64,000 nucleotides of DNA from Anaerostipes rhamnosivorans (GTDB lineage Bacteria > Bacillota > Clostridia > Lachnospirales > Lachnospiraceae): NCBI RefSeq assembly GCF_005280655.1, contig NZ_CP040058.1, positions 28,501 through 92,500 of the forward strand, given 5' to 3'. The notes beneath the pieces were generated by a model. The model saw only the letters and a list, made by a program, of their open reading frames with translations. It ran no database searches and had not been told where the DNA came from. This document shows positions 17,173-25,069 of the stretch, piece by piece (the stretch's first letter is position 1; each line of letters starts with the position of its first letter). Position numbers and translations under genes: made by a program.

Positions 17173-17592
17173 ATGGAATACCGGAAGTTTGGAAATCATT
17201 ATGTTATAAGACTGGAAAAGGGCGAAGAAATTGTTGCGAAGGTAAAAGAATTATGTGAAAAAGAGGATGTGAAACTGGCATCTTTAAGCGGAATCGGAGC
17301 TGTAAATAAGGTAACGGCAGGCCTGTTTCAAACGAAAGAGAAGAAGTATGTAAGCAAGACTTATGAGGAGGATATGGAGATCGTCTCACTGGGAGGTAAT
17401 GTTTCTTTGATGAATGGGGAAACCTATTTACACTTCCACATTAGCGTCGCCAACGAGGCAGGAGAAGTCCGGGGAGGACATTTGACGGAAGCTTTTATCA
17501 GTGCCACGGGAGAACTGGTACTTACCAGGATCGAGGGTACGGTGGACCGTGAATACAGTGACGAGATTGGGTTGAACTTATTAAAATTTTAA
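17173..17592 (+). CDS. PPC/DUF296-domain protein
   Basis: A 139-residue single-domain protein. The PPC (plant and prokaryote conserved) fold is recognised from SLSGIGAVNKVTAGLF, the HFHISVA segment and GEVRGGHL, whose His residues may bind a metal. In plants the domain belongs to AT-hook DNA-binding proteins; the bacterial function is not settled. It is 15 bases upstream of asnS and shares the promoter at 17093, so the two are probably co-transcribed. Confidence 0.82.
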   Translation: MEYRKFGNHYVIRLEKGEEIVAKVKELCEKEDVKLASLSGIGAVNKVTAGLFQTKEKKYVSKTYEEDMEIVSLGGNVSLMNGETYLHFHISVANEAGEVRGGHLTEAFISATGELVLTRIEGTVDREYSDEIGLNLLKF

Positions 17593-17607
17593 GAGGAGAA
17601 GCGCAGA

Positions 17608-18993
17608 GTGCAGATATTAACAGGGAGACAGATATATAAACATTTTAAAGAATACAGTGGGAAGGAACTAAGCTTGTGCGGATGGGTGAAGAGCAACCGG
17701 GATTCCAGGGACTTTGGATTTCTTGTCATCAATGACGGGACTTTTTTTGAACCCATTCAGATTGTGTATGAAAAAAAGCTCACAAATTTTAACCAGATCA
17801 AGAAGCTGTCTGTGGGAACGGCAGTGATTGTCAAAGGAGTTTTGGCGGAAACACCGGATGCCAGACAGCCATTTGAGATTCAGGCTTCCAGTATAGAGGT
17901 AGAGGGAGAGTCTCCTTCAGATTATCCGCTGCAAAAGAAAAGACATTCGTTTGAGTACTTGAGAACCATTGCCCATCTGAGACCGAGGGCCAACATATTC
18001 CAGGCTGTATACAGGGTCCGGTCCCTTATCGCCTATGCAATCCATAAATTTTTTATGGAACGGGATTTTATTTATGTGCATACACCGATTATTTCTGGAC
18101 AGGACTGCGAAGGTGCGGGAGAAATGTTCCAGGTGACAACTCTGGATCTTAAAGAGCTCTCTGAGGGAAAGAAACTGGATTACAGGGAAGACTTTTTTGA
18201 AAAGGAAACGAATCTCACAGTCAGCGGCCAACTGAATGGGGAGGCCTTTGCACAGGCTTTCCGAAATATTTATACGTTCGGCCCCACGTTCCGGGCAGAG
18301 GAATCTAACACCACCAGACATGCTGCAGAATTCTGGATGATAGAACCGGAAATGGCATTTGCCGACTTAGAAGATAATATGCTGCTGGCGGAGAGTATGA
18401 TTAAGTATATTATTCATTATGTACTGGAACAGGCGCCTGAGGAAATGAAGTTCTTTCATCAGTTTGTGGACAAAGGTCTTTTGGATCGTCTGCATCATGT
18501 GGCGGAATCTGAGTTTGCCAGGATCACTTACACGGAGGCTGTTGAAATATTAAAACAGCATAATGATAAGTTCCAATATCCGGTTTCGTGGGGAACAGAT
18601 CTACAGACAGAGCATGAGCGGTATCTCACAGAGAAGGTTTATAAAAAGCCTGTATTTGTGACGGATTATCCCAAGGAGATCAAAGCATTTTACATGAAAC
18701 AGAATCCGGACGGAAAAACTGTGGCAGCAGTGGATCTTCTGGTGCCGGGAATCGGGGAGATCATCGGCGGAAGCCAGAGGGAGGATGATTTAGAAAAGCT
18801 TCAAAAGAGAATGGAAGAGCTTCAAATGAATCTTTCTGACTATGATTTTTATATGGATTTGAGGAAATACGGGTCCACCAGGCATTCAGGTTTTGGTCTT
18901 GGATTTGAACGGATGGTCATGTATGTGACGGGAATGGCAAATATTCGTGATGTGATCCCTTTTCCGAGAACTGTGGGGAAATGTGAATATTAA
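17608..18993 (+). CDS. asnS: Asparagine--tRNA ligase
   Basis: Class II aminoacyl-tRNA synthetase of 461 residues. An N-terminal OB-fold anticodon-binding domain ([16 protein letters not shown]) leads into the catalytic domain. Motif 2 is [15 protein letters not shown] and motif 3 is [12 protein letters not shown]; the [10 protein letters not shown] segment is typical of AsnRS/AspRS. No GAD insert is present, which supports AsnRS. The start is GTG, with AAGAGGAGAA just upstream. A strong terminator follows at 19023. Confidence 0.93.
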   Translation: MQILTGRQIYKHFKEYSGKELSLCGWVKSNRDSRDFGFLVINDGTFFEPIQIVYEKKLTNFNQIKKLSVGTAVIVKGVLAETPDARQPFEIQASSIEVEGESPSDYPLQKKRHSFEYLRTIAHLRPRANIFQAVYRVRSLIAYAIHKFFMERDFIYVHTPIISGQDCEGAGEMFQVTTLDLKELSEGKKLDYREDFFEKETNLTVSGQLNGEAFAQAFRNIYTFGPTFRAEESNTTRHAAEFWMIEPEMAFADLEDNMLLAESMIKYIIHYVLEQAPEEMKFFHQFVDKGLLDRLHHVAESEFARITYTEAVEILKQHNDKFQYPVSWGTDLQTEHERYLTEKVYKKPVFVTDYPKEIKAFYMKQNPDGKTVAAVDLLVPGIGEIIGGSQREDDLEKLQKRMEELQMNLSDYDFYMDLRKYGSTRHSGFGLGFERMVMYVTGMANIRDVIPFPRTVGKCEY

Positions 18994-19022
18994 GGTAATA
19001 GGTTTATTTTATCAATAAGATT

Positions 19023-19075
19023 AAAAGATCTGAAATCCATAGCACTATACAGTGTTATGAATTTCGGATCTTTTT
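19023..19075 (+). terminator. Terminator after asnS
   Basis: A long imperfect stem: AAAAGATCTGAAATCCATAG and CACT pair with the matching arm ending GGATCTTTTT, with a 4-base loop and a T run. Confidence 0.85.
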
Positions 19076-19144
19076 CGCATCAAGATAATTTGTTAAGATT
19101 TCTAAAGCCGAATTAATTCTGATGTTTCTTTTCCTGACAAATGT

Positions 19145-19846
19145 TTAATTTTCATTAGCTGTTTGCCGTTTCTTCATTTTCTGCCAGTTCGCAAAACCGT
19201 ATACGTCATTGATAAAAAATGCTATAAAACAAACAACAACAGAAAAATATTTCATATCGTCAATGCTTGCCAGACACCATAAAATGATCAACACGATATC
19301 ATTCCCAGCGTATGCCGCAGCATAAAAGGAACTTCTTTTAAAGGTAAGATATACAGCAAGAAAGCTTGTTGTAACGGAAAGTGTACTTGGAATTAAATTT
19401 GCCGTCTGAAAAACATCTAATATAAAATAAAATACGATAGTTACGAGAATCGTACACATGCACATCACAATGATTTCATTTTTGTCTAGATCATTCACTT
19501 CTACCTCAGCTTTATTTCCGTTATAAGGGTTTTTAAGCCACGTAATAAAAGAAAATACCGCCATAGGAAGTGTCATACCAAGATAAGTCAGCATTTCTCC
19601 ATAATAGGAAAACATGAACGATATCATCCCATATAACAAACTAAAAATGATCATGAGCAGCTGTCCCAACGGATTGCCTTTTGCATTAAAGATAAGCGAT
19701 GTTACACCGATCAGAGACGCTAAAAGAGTAAAATAATTTTCATGGTCAAAGATACAAAATGAAAGAACGATCAAGATAACAGAGCAACACCATAATACAA
19801 TTTCGGTTTTTGAAAAATAGTTTATCCATGTTTTTAATTTCGTCAT
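19145..19846 (-). CDS. pnuC: Nicotinamide riboside transporter PnuC family
   Basis: A 233-residue polytopic membrane protein of the PnuC family. Features include several hydrophobic helices, the segment NAKGNPLGQLLMIIFSLLYG, WLKNPYNGN after the middle helices, and a C-terminal NDVYGFANWQKM. PnuC proteins import nicotinamide riboside by facilitated diffusion. The ATG at 19846 was chosen because GGAGG lies five bases upstream; an earlier in-frame ATG at 19876 lies inside the leader hairpin. Related families carry thiamine or deoxynucleosides, so the vitamin is inferred. A nicotinamidase-like gene at 21314 supports an NAD-salvage context. Confidence 0.83.
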   Translation of the reverse strand: MTKLKTWINYFSKTEIVLWCCSVILIVLSFCIFDHENYFTLLASLIGVTSLIFNAKGNPLGQLLMIIFSLLYGMISFMFSYYGEMLTYLGMTLPMAVFSFITWLKNPYNGNKAEVEVNDLDKNEIIVMCMCTILVTIVFYFILDVFQTANLIPSTLSVTTSFLAVYLTFKRSSFYAAAYAGNDIVLIILWCLASIDDMKYFSVVVCFIAFFINDVYGFANWQKMKKRQTANEN

Positions 19847-19856
19847 TATATCCTCC

Positions 19857-19912
19857 AAAAAAGCACCCGTAAACATATCTTCTAAGACCTAACGATATGC
19901 TTACAAATGCTT
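19857..19912 (-). terminator. Attenuator-type terminator in the pnuC leader
   Basis: On the pnuC-sense strand, arms 19912-19895 and 19878-19861 pair over 18 positions, with several G-U pairs, around a 16-base loop. Six Ts (A run 19857-19862 on the plus strand) follow and run straight into the pnuC ribosome site. A terminator inside the 5' leader suggests ligand- or protein-controlled attenuation. Upstream sequence 19913-19955 has a CAGAT/ATCTG hairpin and a CCACC segment that can pair with GGTG of the terminator arm. No known riboswitch class was recognised. Confidence 0.65.
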
Positions 19913-19960
19913 TCTACATTCAACTACCCGGTGGCAGATTATTATCTGATTATCAAAAAA

Positions 19961-19989
19961 ATAGTATCACAGGGGATATTTAAAGTCAA
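19961..19989 (-). promoter_or_regulatory. Promoter of pnuC
   Basis: On the reverse strand TTGACT (19984-19989) and TACTAT (19961-19966) are 17 bases apart. The predicted leader is about 105-110 nt, of which half is the terminator hairpin. Between this promoter and the next gene at 20225 I see only a weak ATTCC/GGAAT hairpin at 20025-20044. Confidence 0.65.
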
Positions 19990-20224
19990 GAATATACAAC
20001 ACGGAGCGCATAATTATAAGTTCATTCCATTCTCTGAGGAATCTTTGAGTTTGTTTTGCTGAATATCGTACTATTCATACCTTCAAAAGCAGGAATGATC
20101 GTCTCAGGTTTAGGAACCCTATACTCTGAAGCGGTATTGTGTATAATTATGGTAATATTTTTGACAAAAACTATTTGTATACAATGAAGGGATATACACA
20201 TACTAGGAAAAAAGAGGTGGTTTG

Positions 20225-20827
20225 ATGCATTCCTTATGGCAGGAAAAAATAGAATTCCCATATTACCCAATTTTAAAGACTGATAAACAGGTAGATATTT
20301 TGTATCTGGAGGCATCACTGCAAAATGCGGTGGAAGCACATTTTCAAAAAGAGCAGGGAAAGACTGTTATGATTATGGAAGAAAGAAGCATCGCAGATAT
20401 GACAGATCTGGGAGGAATGGGGATCATAAAAGGGGAGACAAAAGAAGAGATTAAAGATCTCCACAGATTAAGAGATTATATTGAAGGAAGAAATATTCCG
20501 TGTGACATGGTTGTGGAGTCCAACAACTGTATCTGGGTTCATCCGCTGAAACTGTTTTTGTTTATGACAGAAGGAATCGATGTCTATGAGCAAATGCAGG
20601 TATTGGGGCGAAAGGGAAATAAACTGGACACAGGAAGTGTTTATATTACAGCGGAGACGGTTGTTGAAAAGAAAGAGAAAACTCCAATGTTCGTCCATGC
20701 ATTTTCCAGTGTGGGATTTCCGAAGCTTGAGAAACCATACAAGGAAATGCGCAGATACGGTGACTACTGGCTGATCTGTACGGAGGAAGAAACCGTAGAA
20801 GGAAGTGATTTCTCCTGGAATATATGA
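20225..20827 (+). CDS. Hypothetical protein, family not recognised
   Basis: A 200-residue soluble protein with no signal peptide or membrane segment. It is rich in Glu and Lys with several aromatic residues, and I cannot match it to a named domain. AAGAGGTGG precedes the ATG at 20225, and an in-frame TTG at 20222 is less likely. It starts a rightward set followed after 31 bases by a YqeY-family gene and a nicotinamidase-like gene, so the three may form an operon. Coding is supported by length, ribosome site and codon pattern like its neighbours. Confidence 0.7.
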   Translation: MHSLWQEKIEFPYYPILKTDKQVDILYLEASLQNAVEAHFQKEQGKTVMIMEERSIADMTDLGGMGIIKGETKEEIKDLHRLRDYIEGRNIPCDMVVESNNCIWVHPLKLFLFMTEGIDVYEQMQVLGRKGNKLDTGSVYITAETVVEKKEKTPMFVHAFSSVGFPKLEKPYKEMRRYGDYWLICTEEETVEGSDFSWNI

Positions 20828-20858
20828 TAGAATAAAAACAAAAAATCAGGAGGATATT

Positions 20859-21305
20859 ATGAGCAAGATTGATGAGATCAGAAAAGAAATGGTAGCAGCG
20901 ATGAAAAATAAGGATAAAGCGAGAAAAGAAGCCTTATCCATGCTGTTAAGCGCACTTAAAAATGCACAGATCGATAAAAGAGAGGATCTTACTGAGGCCG
21001 AAGAAAATACGATCATCGCAAAGGAATTGAAACAGACAAAAGAAACTCTGGAATCCTGCCCGGAGGACCGGACAGACATCATTGAGGAATGCAACATCCG
21101 TCTTGCAGTGATCAAAGAATTTGCTCCTGAGGAGATGAGCGAAGAGAAGATCAACGCGGAAATTGATGCGGTGCTGAATGAACTGGGAATTGATGCTCCG
21201 ACAGGGAAAGATAAGGGTAAGATCATGAAGAGTCTTATGCCGAGAGTCAAGGGAAAAGCAGATGGAAAGCTGGTGAACCAGCTGGTGGCTGCAAGGATCC
21301 AGTAG
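20859..21305 (+). CDS. GatB/YqeY-domain protein
   Basis: A 148-residue helical protein. MSKIDEIRKEMVAAMKNKD, the PTGKDKGKIMKSLMPRVKG segment and the C-terminal LVNQLVAARI are typical of the YqeY family, which shares a domain with the tail of GatB amidotransferase. A role in tRNA-dependent amidation is suspected for the family but not shown. GGAGG lies just before the ATG at 20859; the longer frame from 20805 overlaps the previous gene and has no ribosome site. Confidence 0.88.
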   Translation: MSKIDEIRKEMVAAMKNKDKARKEALSMLLSALKNAQIDKREDLTEAEENTIIAKELKQTKETLESCPEDRTDIIEECNIRLAVIKEFAPEEMSEEKINAEIDAVLNELGIDAPTGKDKGKIMKSLMPRVKGKADGKLVNQLVAARIQ

Positions 21306-21313
21306 GAGGCCGT

Positions 21314-21850
21314 ATGGAACATATATTGGTTGTCATAGACATGCAGAATGACTTTATTGACGGTTCTCTTGGCACCAAGGAAGCCCAGGAGATCGTTGAC
21401 GGGGCAGCAGAGAAGATCAGGGGATTTAAGGGCAGTATATACGGAACGCTGGATACCCACACAGAGGATTACTTAAACACACAGGAAGGCAAAAGTCTTC
21501 CGGTTCCCCACTGTATTTTAGGAGAAGAAGGATGGGCACTGCATTCTGACATTATGGATGCTATCTCTGATACAGAGGCAGAGGTCATGGATTTTTGCAG
21601 AAAGGATACCTTTGGCTCCATTGAGCTCTGTGAACTTCTGAAGCAAAGATACGAGGGAAAAGAAGTTGAGATTGAATTCCTTGGATTATGCACGGACATC
21701 TGTGTCATCTCCAATGTTCTCATGGTAAAGGCTGCACTTCCAGAAGCTAAGCTTATCGTTCACGCAGGACTTTGTGCCGGGGTGACGCCGGAGAGCCATG
21801 AAAATGCTTTAAATGCACTTAAGATGTGCCAGGTTGATATTGAGACATAA
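21314..21850 (+). CDS. Cysteine hydrolase of the isochorismatase family, nicotinamidase-like
   Basis: A 178-residue hydrolase. The catalytic triad is Asp9 (VIDMQNDF), Lys97 (CRKDTF) and Cys130 (CTDICVISN). Asp47, His49 and His66 match the metal-binding Asp-x-His and His of nicotinamidases, which favours PncA over other isochorismatases. It would convert nicotinamide to nicotinate. It starts 8 bases after the YqeY gene and ends at a terminator. Together with pnuC at 19145 it may serve NAD salvage. Confidence 0.8.
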   Translation: MEHILVVIDMQNDFIDGSLGTKEAQEIVDGAAEKIRGFKGSIYGTLDTHTEDYLNTQEGKSLPVPHCILGEEGWALHSDIMDAISDTEAEVMDFCRKDTFGSIELCELLKQRYEGKEVEIEFLGLCTDICVISNVLMVKAALPEAKLIVHAGLCAGVTPESHENALNALKMCQVDIET

Positions 21851-21884
21851 AGAAAAGGCCATCAGATTTTTGACGGCCTTTTCT
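21851..21884. terminator. Bidirectional terminator
   Basis: AGAAAAGGCC (21851-21860) pairs with GGCCTTTTCT (21875-21884). The A-rich and T-rich flanks let it serve both the nicotinamidase-like gene and the convergent flavoprotein gene ending at 21889. Confidence 0.85.
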
Positions 21885-21888
21885 TGGT

Positions 21889-23283
21889 TTATACATGTTC
21901 TATATCTGTAAACTCTGATATTTCACGGTTGGTGGTTCTTAGATCTGAGACACTCAGATCATGGATATCGGCATGTCCGGTAATGCGTCCGAACATTTCA
22001 AGCTCTGACCTGCATACGTTTAGATAATTGCAGAGCCTCTCGGCCGAATGGTCTATATGAAGCCGTTTTCTCAATTCTTCATCCTGGGTGGCCACGCCTA
22101 CAGGGCATTGACCGGTGTTGCAGATGCGGTACTGCTGGCAGGCAGCAGCCACAAGAGCAGCAGAAGCTATGGCCACAGCATCGGCTCCCATCGCAAGAGC
22201 CTTTGCGAAATCGCCAGGAAGCCTGAGCCCGCCGGTGATGACCAGATCCATGGAAATGTGATGGCGGTCCAGATACTTTCTGGCTCTGGACAAAGCAAAG
22301 ATTGTAGGAATGGAGGTATTGTCCTTTAAGGTTCGGGGACTTGCCCCCGTGGCACCGCCCCGTCCGTCTATGGTAACAAAGTCGGCGTCAGCGTAAGCGA
22401 TCCATTCCAGATCCTGTTCAATATGTCCGGCAGCGATCTTAACACCCACAGGTCTTCCTCCGGAGACATCTTTAAGCCAGTCTACCATAGTCTTTAAATC
22501 CTCTTTGGAATTGACGTTCGGAAACTTGGAAGGGCTGATCACATCCTCACCCAGGGGTTTATTTCTGATTCTTGCGATCTCTGGTGTCACTTTATCCCCT
22601 GGAAGGTGTCCACCCATGCCCGGTTTGGTTCCCTGGCCGATCTTAATCTCTATGGCATCCGCATTCCGGAGGTTCTCGTCTGTGACGCTGTACAGGTTGG
22701 GAACATACTCAAATATGTACTTATAAGCCGCCTGACGTTCTTCGGGAAGAATCCCGCCTTCACCGCTGCACATGGCGGTCTTAGACATGGCACTACCTTT
22801 AGCCAGAGCAGTTTTTAATTCTTTGGACAAGGCCCCAAAAGACATATGGGATACGTATACCGGATGATAGATCTCCATAGGTTTTTTCGCCTTCTTGCCG
22901 ATGACTGTCTTGGTGTTCACCGGATCTTTGGCATTGAGGGGGGCAGGGTTTAGCTGTGCCCCCATAATCAGAATATCATCCCACGAAATGATCGGTTTTA
23001 AGGTTCCCATGGCATCAACGACAGAAGAGCCTGTGACAGCCATCTGATGAATGGCATCCATCTGCGGGAACTCCTTGGAATCAGTTTTGGAAAAGGCGTC
23101 TGGGTAAGCCAATGGGTTGTCCTTATTGGGAGAGGAAACAGGTCCGTCTTCTACTGGGTCAAACTTATCTTTGGATGCCTTGCAGACAGGGCATGTATAA
23201 TCAGCTTCCAGCTGGGAAAAAGGAGCGGATTCTGCCTCATCATCATAGACATAGCCGCAGATACTGCATTTAAAAATACTCAT
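21889..23283 (-). CDS. Rubredoxin - glutamate synthase-like FMN domain fusion
   Basis: A 464-residue protein. Residues 1-45 are a rubredoxin domain with iron ligands Cys6, Cys9, Cys31 and Cys34. The rest is the FMN/[Fe-S] domain of glutamate synthase, including the HMSFGALS segment, KIGQGTKPGMGG, TIDGRGGATGASP, and CNTGQCPVGVATQ with the Cys set of a cluster. It lacks the N-terminal glutaminase domain of GltB, so it resembles stand-alone archaeal-type GltS-like oxidoreductases. The donor is probably reduced rubredoxin or ferredoxin; the true reaction is unknown. The upstream palindrome at 23351 suggests redox or metal control. Confidence 0.87.
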   Translation of the reverse strand: MSIFKCSICGYVYDDEAESAPFSQLEADYTCPVCKASKDKFDPVEDGPVSSPNKDNPLAYPDAFSKTDSKEFPQMDAIHQMAVTGSSVVDAMGTLKPIISWDDILIMGAQLNPAPLNAKDPVNTKTVIGKKAKKPMEIYHPVYVSHMSFGALSKELKTALAKGSAMSKTAMCSGEGGILPEERQAAYKYIFEYVPNLYSVTDENLRNADAIEIKIGQGTKPGMGGHLPGDKVTPEIARIRNKPLGEDVISPSKFPNVNSKEDLKTMVDWLKDVSGGRPVGVKIAAGHIEQDLEWIAYADADFVTIDGRGGATGASPRTLKDNTSIPTIFALSRARKYLDRHHISMDLVITGGLRLPGDFAKALAMGADAVAIASAALVAAACQQYRICNTGQCPVGVATQDEELRKRLHIDHSAERLCNYLNVCRSELEMFGRITGHADIHDLSVSDLRTTNREISEFTDIEHV

Positions 23284-23341
23284 AAAAATCCTCCGTTTCG
23301 TGTTATAATAAAAAATATTGTCTTTTGTTATAGAGACAGCC

Positions 23342-23372
23342 TTGCAATGAAATAAGAATTATTCTTATTATA
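23342..23372. promoter_or_regulatory. Divergent promoters with a 19-bp Fur-family-like palindrome
   Basis: AATAAGAATTATTCTTATT (23351-23369) is a perfect 19-bp palindrome with a central T, similar to PerR/Fur 7-1-7 boxes. Rightward, TTGCAA (23342-23347) and TATTAT (23366-23371) are 18 bases apart, so the palindrome fills the spacer of a tatD promoter. Leftward, TATAAT (plus-strand ATTATA at 23367-23372) would drive the rubredoxin-flavoprotein gene. Binding there could silence both directions. The regulator assignment is inference. Confidence 0.5.
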
Positions 23373-23425
23373 CCATATGAATGAGAAATTGTATCAGCAT
23401 GAAAACAATTTTTGGAGGAAGAGTT

Positions 23426-24199
23426 ATGATATTTGAAACCCACGCCCATTATGATGATAAGCAGTTTGACAAAGACCGGGAAGAACTGCTGGCTTCTATG
23501 GAGGAGAATGGTATCGGTACGATCGTAAATATAGGATCCAATATGGAAACATCCCGGTGGACAGCCAAAGCGACAGAAAAATATCCGTTTCTCTATGGAG
23601 CGGTGGGAGTTCATCCGTCAGACAGCGGTGATATGAAGCCTGAGGACCTTGGCGAACTTAAGCAGTATGCAGAACTGCCCAAGATTGTCGCCATAGGAGA
23701 GATAGGGCTTGACTACTACTGGAATGAGCCGGAGCGTCCAATACAGAAAAAGTGGTTTGAAGCACAGATGGAGCTTGCAAGGGAGACCAATCTTCCTATG
23801 GTGATCCACAGCCGGGATGCCGCAAAGGATACGGAAGATATGATGCGTGCAGTCCATGCAGAAGAAATCGGAGGAGTTGTCCATTGCTTCTCTTATCCAA
23901 AGGAGATGGCCAGGAAGTTTTTAGATATGGGATTTTATCTTGGGATCGGAGGAGTTGTCACGTTTAAGAATAGCCGAACATTAAAGGAGGTAGTTTCTTA
24001 TGCGCCGCTGGACAGGATTCTGTTGGAAACGGACAGCCCCTATCTCTCACCGGAACCGAACCGGGGGAAACGGAATTCCTCTTTAAATCTGCCGTTTGTG
24101 GCGGAGCAGATCGCTTCAATTAAAGGAGTCAGTGCCAAAGAGGTTATCGAGGTTACAGAACAAAATGCCAAGATCATGTATCGAATGAAAGAGGTTTAG
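23426..24199 (+). CDS. TatD-family metal-dependent hydrolase
   Basis: A 257-residue TIM-barrel phosphoesterase. Metal ligands are in ETHAHYDD at the N-terminus, with IGEIGLDYYW, VIHSRDA, VVHCFSY and LLETDSPYL further along, all standard TatD motifs. The family acts as 3' exonuclease or D-amino-acyl-tRNA/DNA hydrolase. GGAGGAAGAG precedes the ATG at 23426, and an earlier in-frame ATG at 23381 lies in the promoter palindrome region. It is directly followed by rsmA, as in many Firmicutes. Confidence 0.88.
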   Translation: MIFETHAHYDDKQFDKDREELLASMEENGIGTIVNIGSNMETSRWTAKATEKYPFLYGAVGVHPSDSGDMKPEDLGELKQYAELPKIVAIGEIGLDYYWNEPERPIQKKWFEAQMELARETNLPMVIHSRDAAKDTEDMMRAVHAEEIGGVVHCFSYPKEMARKFLDMGFYLGIGGVVTFKNSRTLKEVVSYAPLDRILLETDSPYLSPEPNRGKRNSSLNLPFVAEQIASIKGVSAKEVIEVTEQNAKIMYRMKEV

Positions 24200-25069
24200 A
24201 TGGAGAAATTAAGCAACCCAAAAAGAACGATAGAAGTCATTCAGAAGTATCATTTTGATTTTCAGAAGAAGTTCGGACAGAATTTTTTGATTGACAGCCA
24301 TGTGCTGGAAAAGATCATAGACGCAGCACATATTACAAAGGATGATTTTGTACTGGAGATCGGGCCGGGCATCGGTACGATGACCCAGTATCTTTCAGAA
24401 CATGCAGGAGCGGTTTTGGCGGTGGAGATCGATCATAATCTGATCCCAATCCTTCATGATACGCTGTCAGGGTATGACAATGTTGAAGTGCTGAACGATG
24501 ATATCCTGAAGGTTGATATCGGAAAGATAGCACAGGAGAAAAACAAGGGAAAACCGATCAAGGTAGTGGCAAATTTGCCGTACTATATCACGACACCGAT
24601 CATCATGGGGCTGTTTGAAAAGAATGTCCCCATGGACAGTCTCACTGTCATGGTTCAGAAGGAAGTGGCCCAGAGAATGCAGGCAGGTCCTGGGACAAAG
24701 GATTATGGTGCATTGTCGCTGGCAGTACAGTTTTATGCAGAGCCTTATATTGTAGCCAATGTACCTCCCAACTGTTTTATGCCACGTCCCAAAGTCGGCT
24801 CAGCAGTTATCCGTCTGACCAGATACCAGGAGATGCCGGTTAAAGTAAAAAATGAAAAGCTGATGTTTTCCATCATCAGGGCTTCCTTTAACCAGAGAAG
24901 AAAGACTCTGCAGAACGGGATCAATAACAGCGGTTCGCTGAATTTCTCCAAGGAACAGGTGGTGGAAGCCCTTGAAAAAATGGAGCTTTCACCTACGATC
25001 CGTGGAGAGGCACTGAGCCTTGAACAGTTTGCAAGGCTCAGCGACCTGCTGGAAGAATTAAAGGGCTAA
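24200..25069 (+). CDS. rsmA: 16S rRNA dimethyladenosine transferase RsmA/KsgA
   Basis: A 289-residue SAM-dependent methyltransferase that dimethylates two adenines in the 3' hairpin of 16S rRNA. FGQNFLID precedes the SAM-binding motif VLEIGPGIGTMT, followed by VANLPYYITTPII (the NLPY catalytic motif). The C-terminal helical domain has SFNQRRKTLQN. It begins at the base after the tatD stop. Its last 12 bases overlap the end of the convergent gene at 25058. Confidence 0.93.
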   Translation: MEKLSNPKRTIEVIQKYHFDFQKKFGQNFLIDSHVLEKIIDAAHITKDDFVLEIGPGIGTMTQYLSEHAGAVLAVEIDHNLIPILHDTLSGYDNVEVLNDDILKVDIGKIAQEKNKGKPIKVVANLPYYITTPIIMGLFEKNVPMDSLTVMVQKEVAQRMQAGPGTKDYGALSLAVQFYAEPYIVANVPPNCFMPRPKVGSAVIRLTRYQEMPVKVKNEKLMFSIIRASFNQRRKTLQNGINNSGSLNFSKEQVVEALEKMELSPTIRGEALSLEQFARLSDLLEELKG

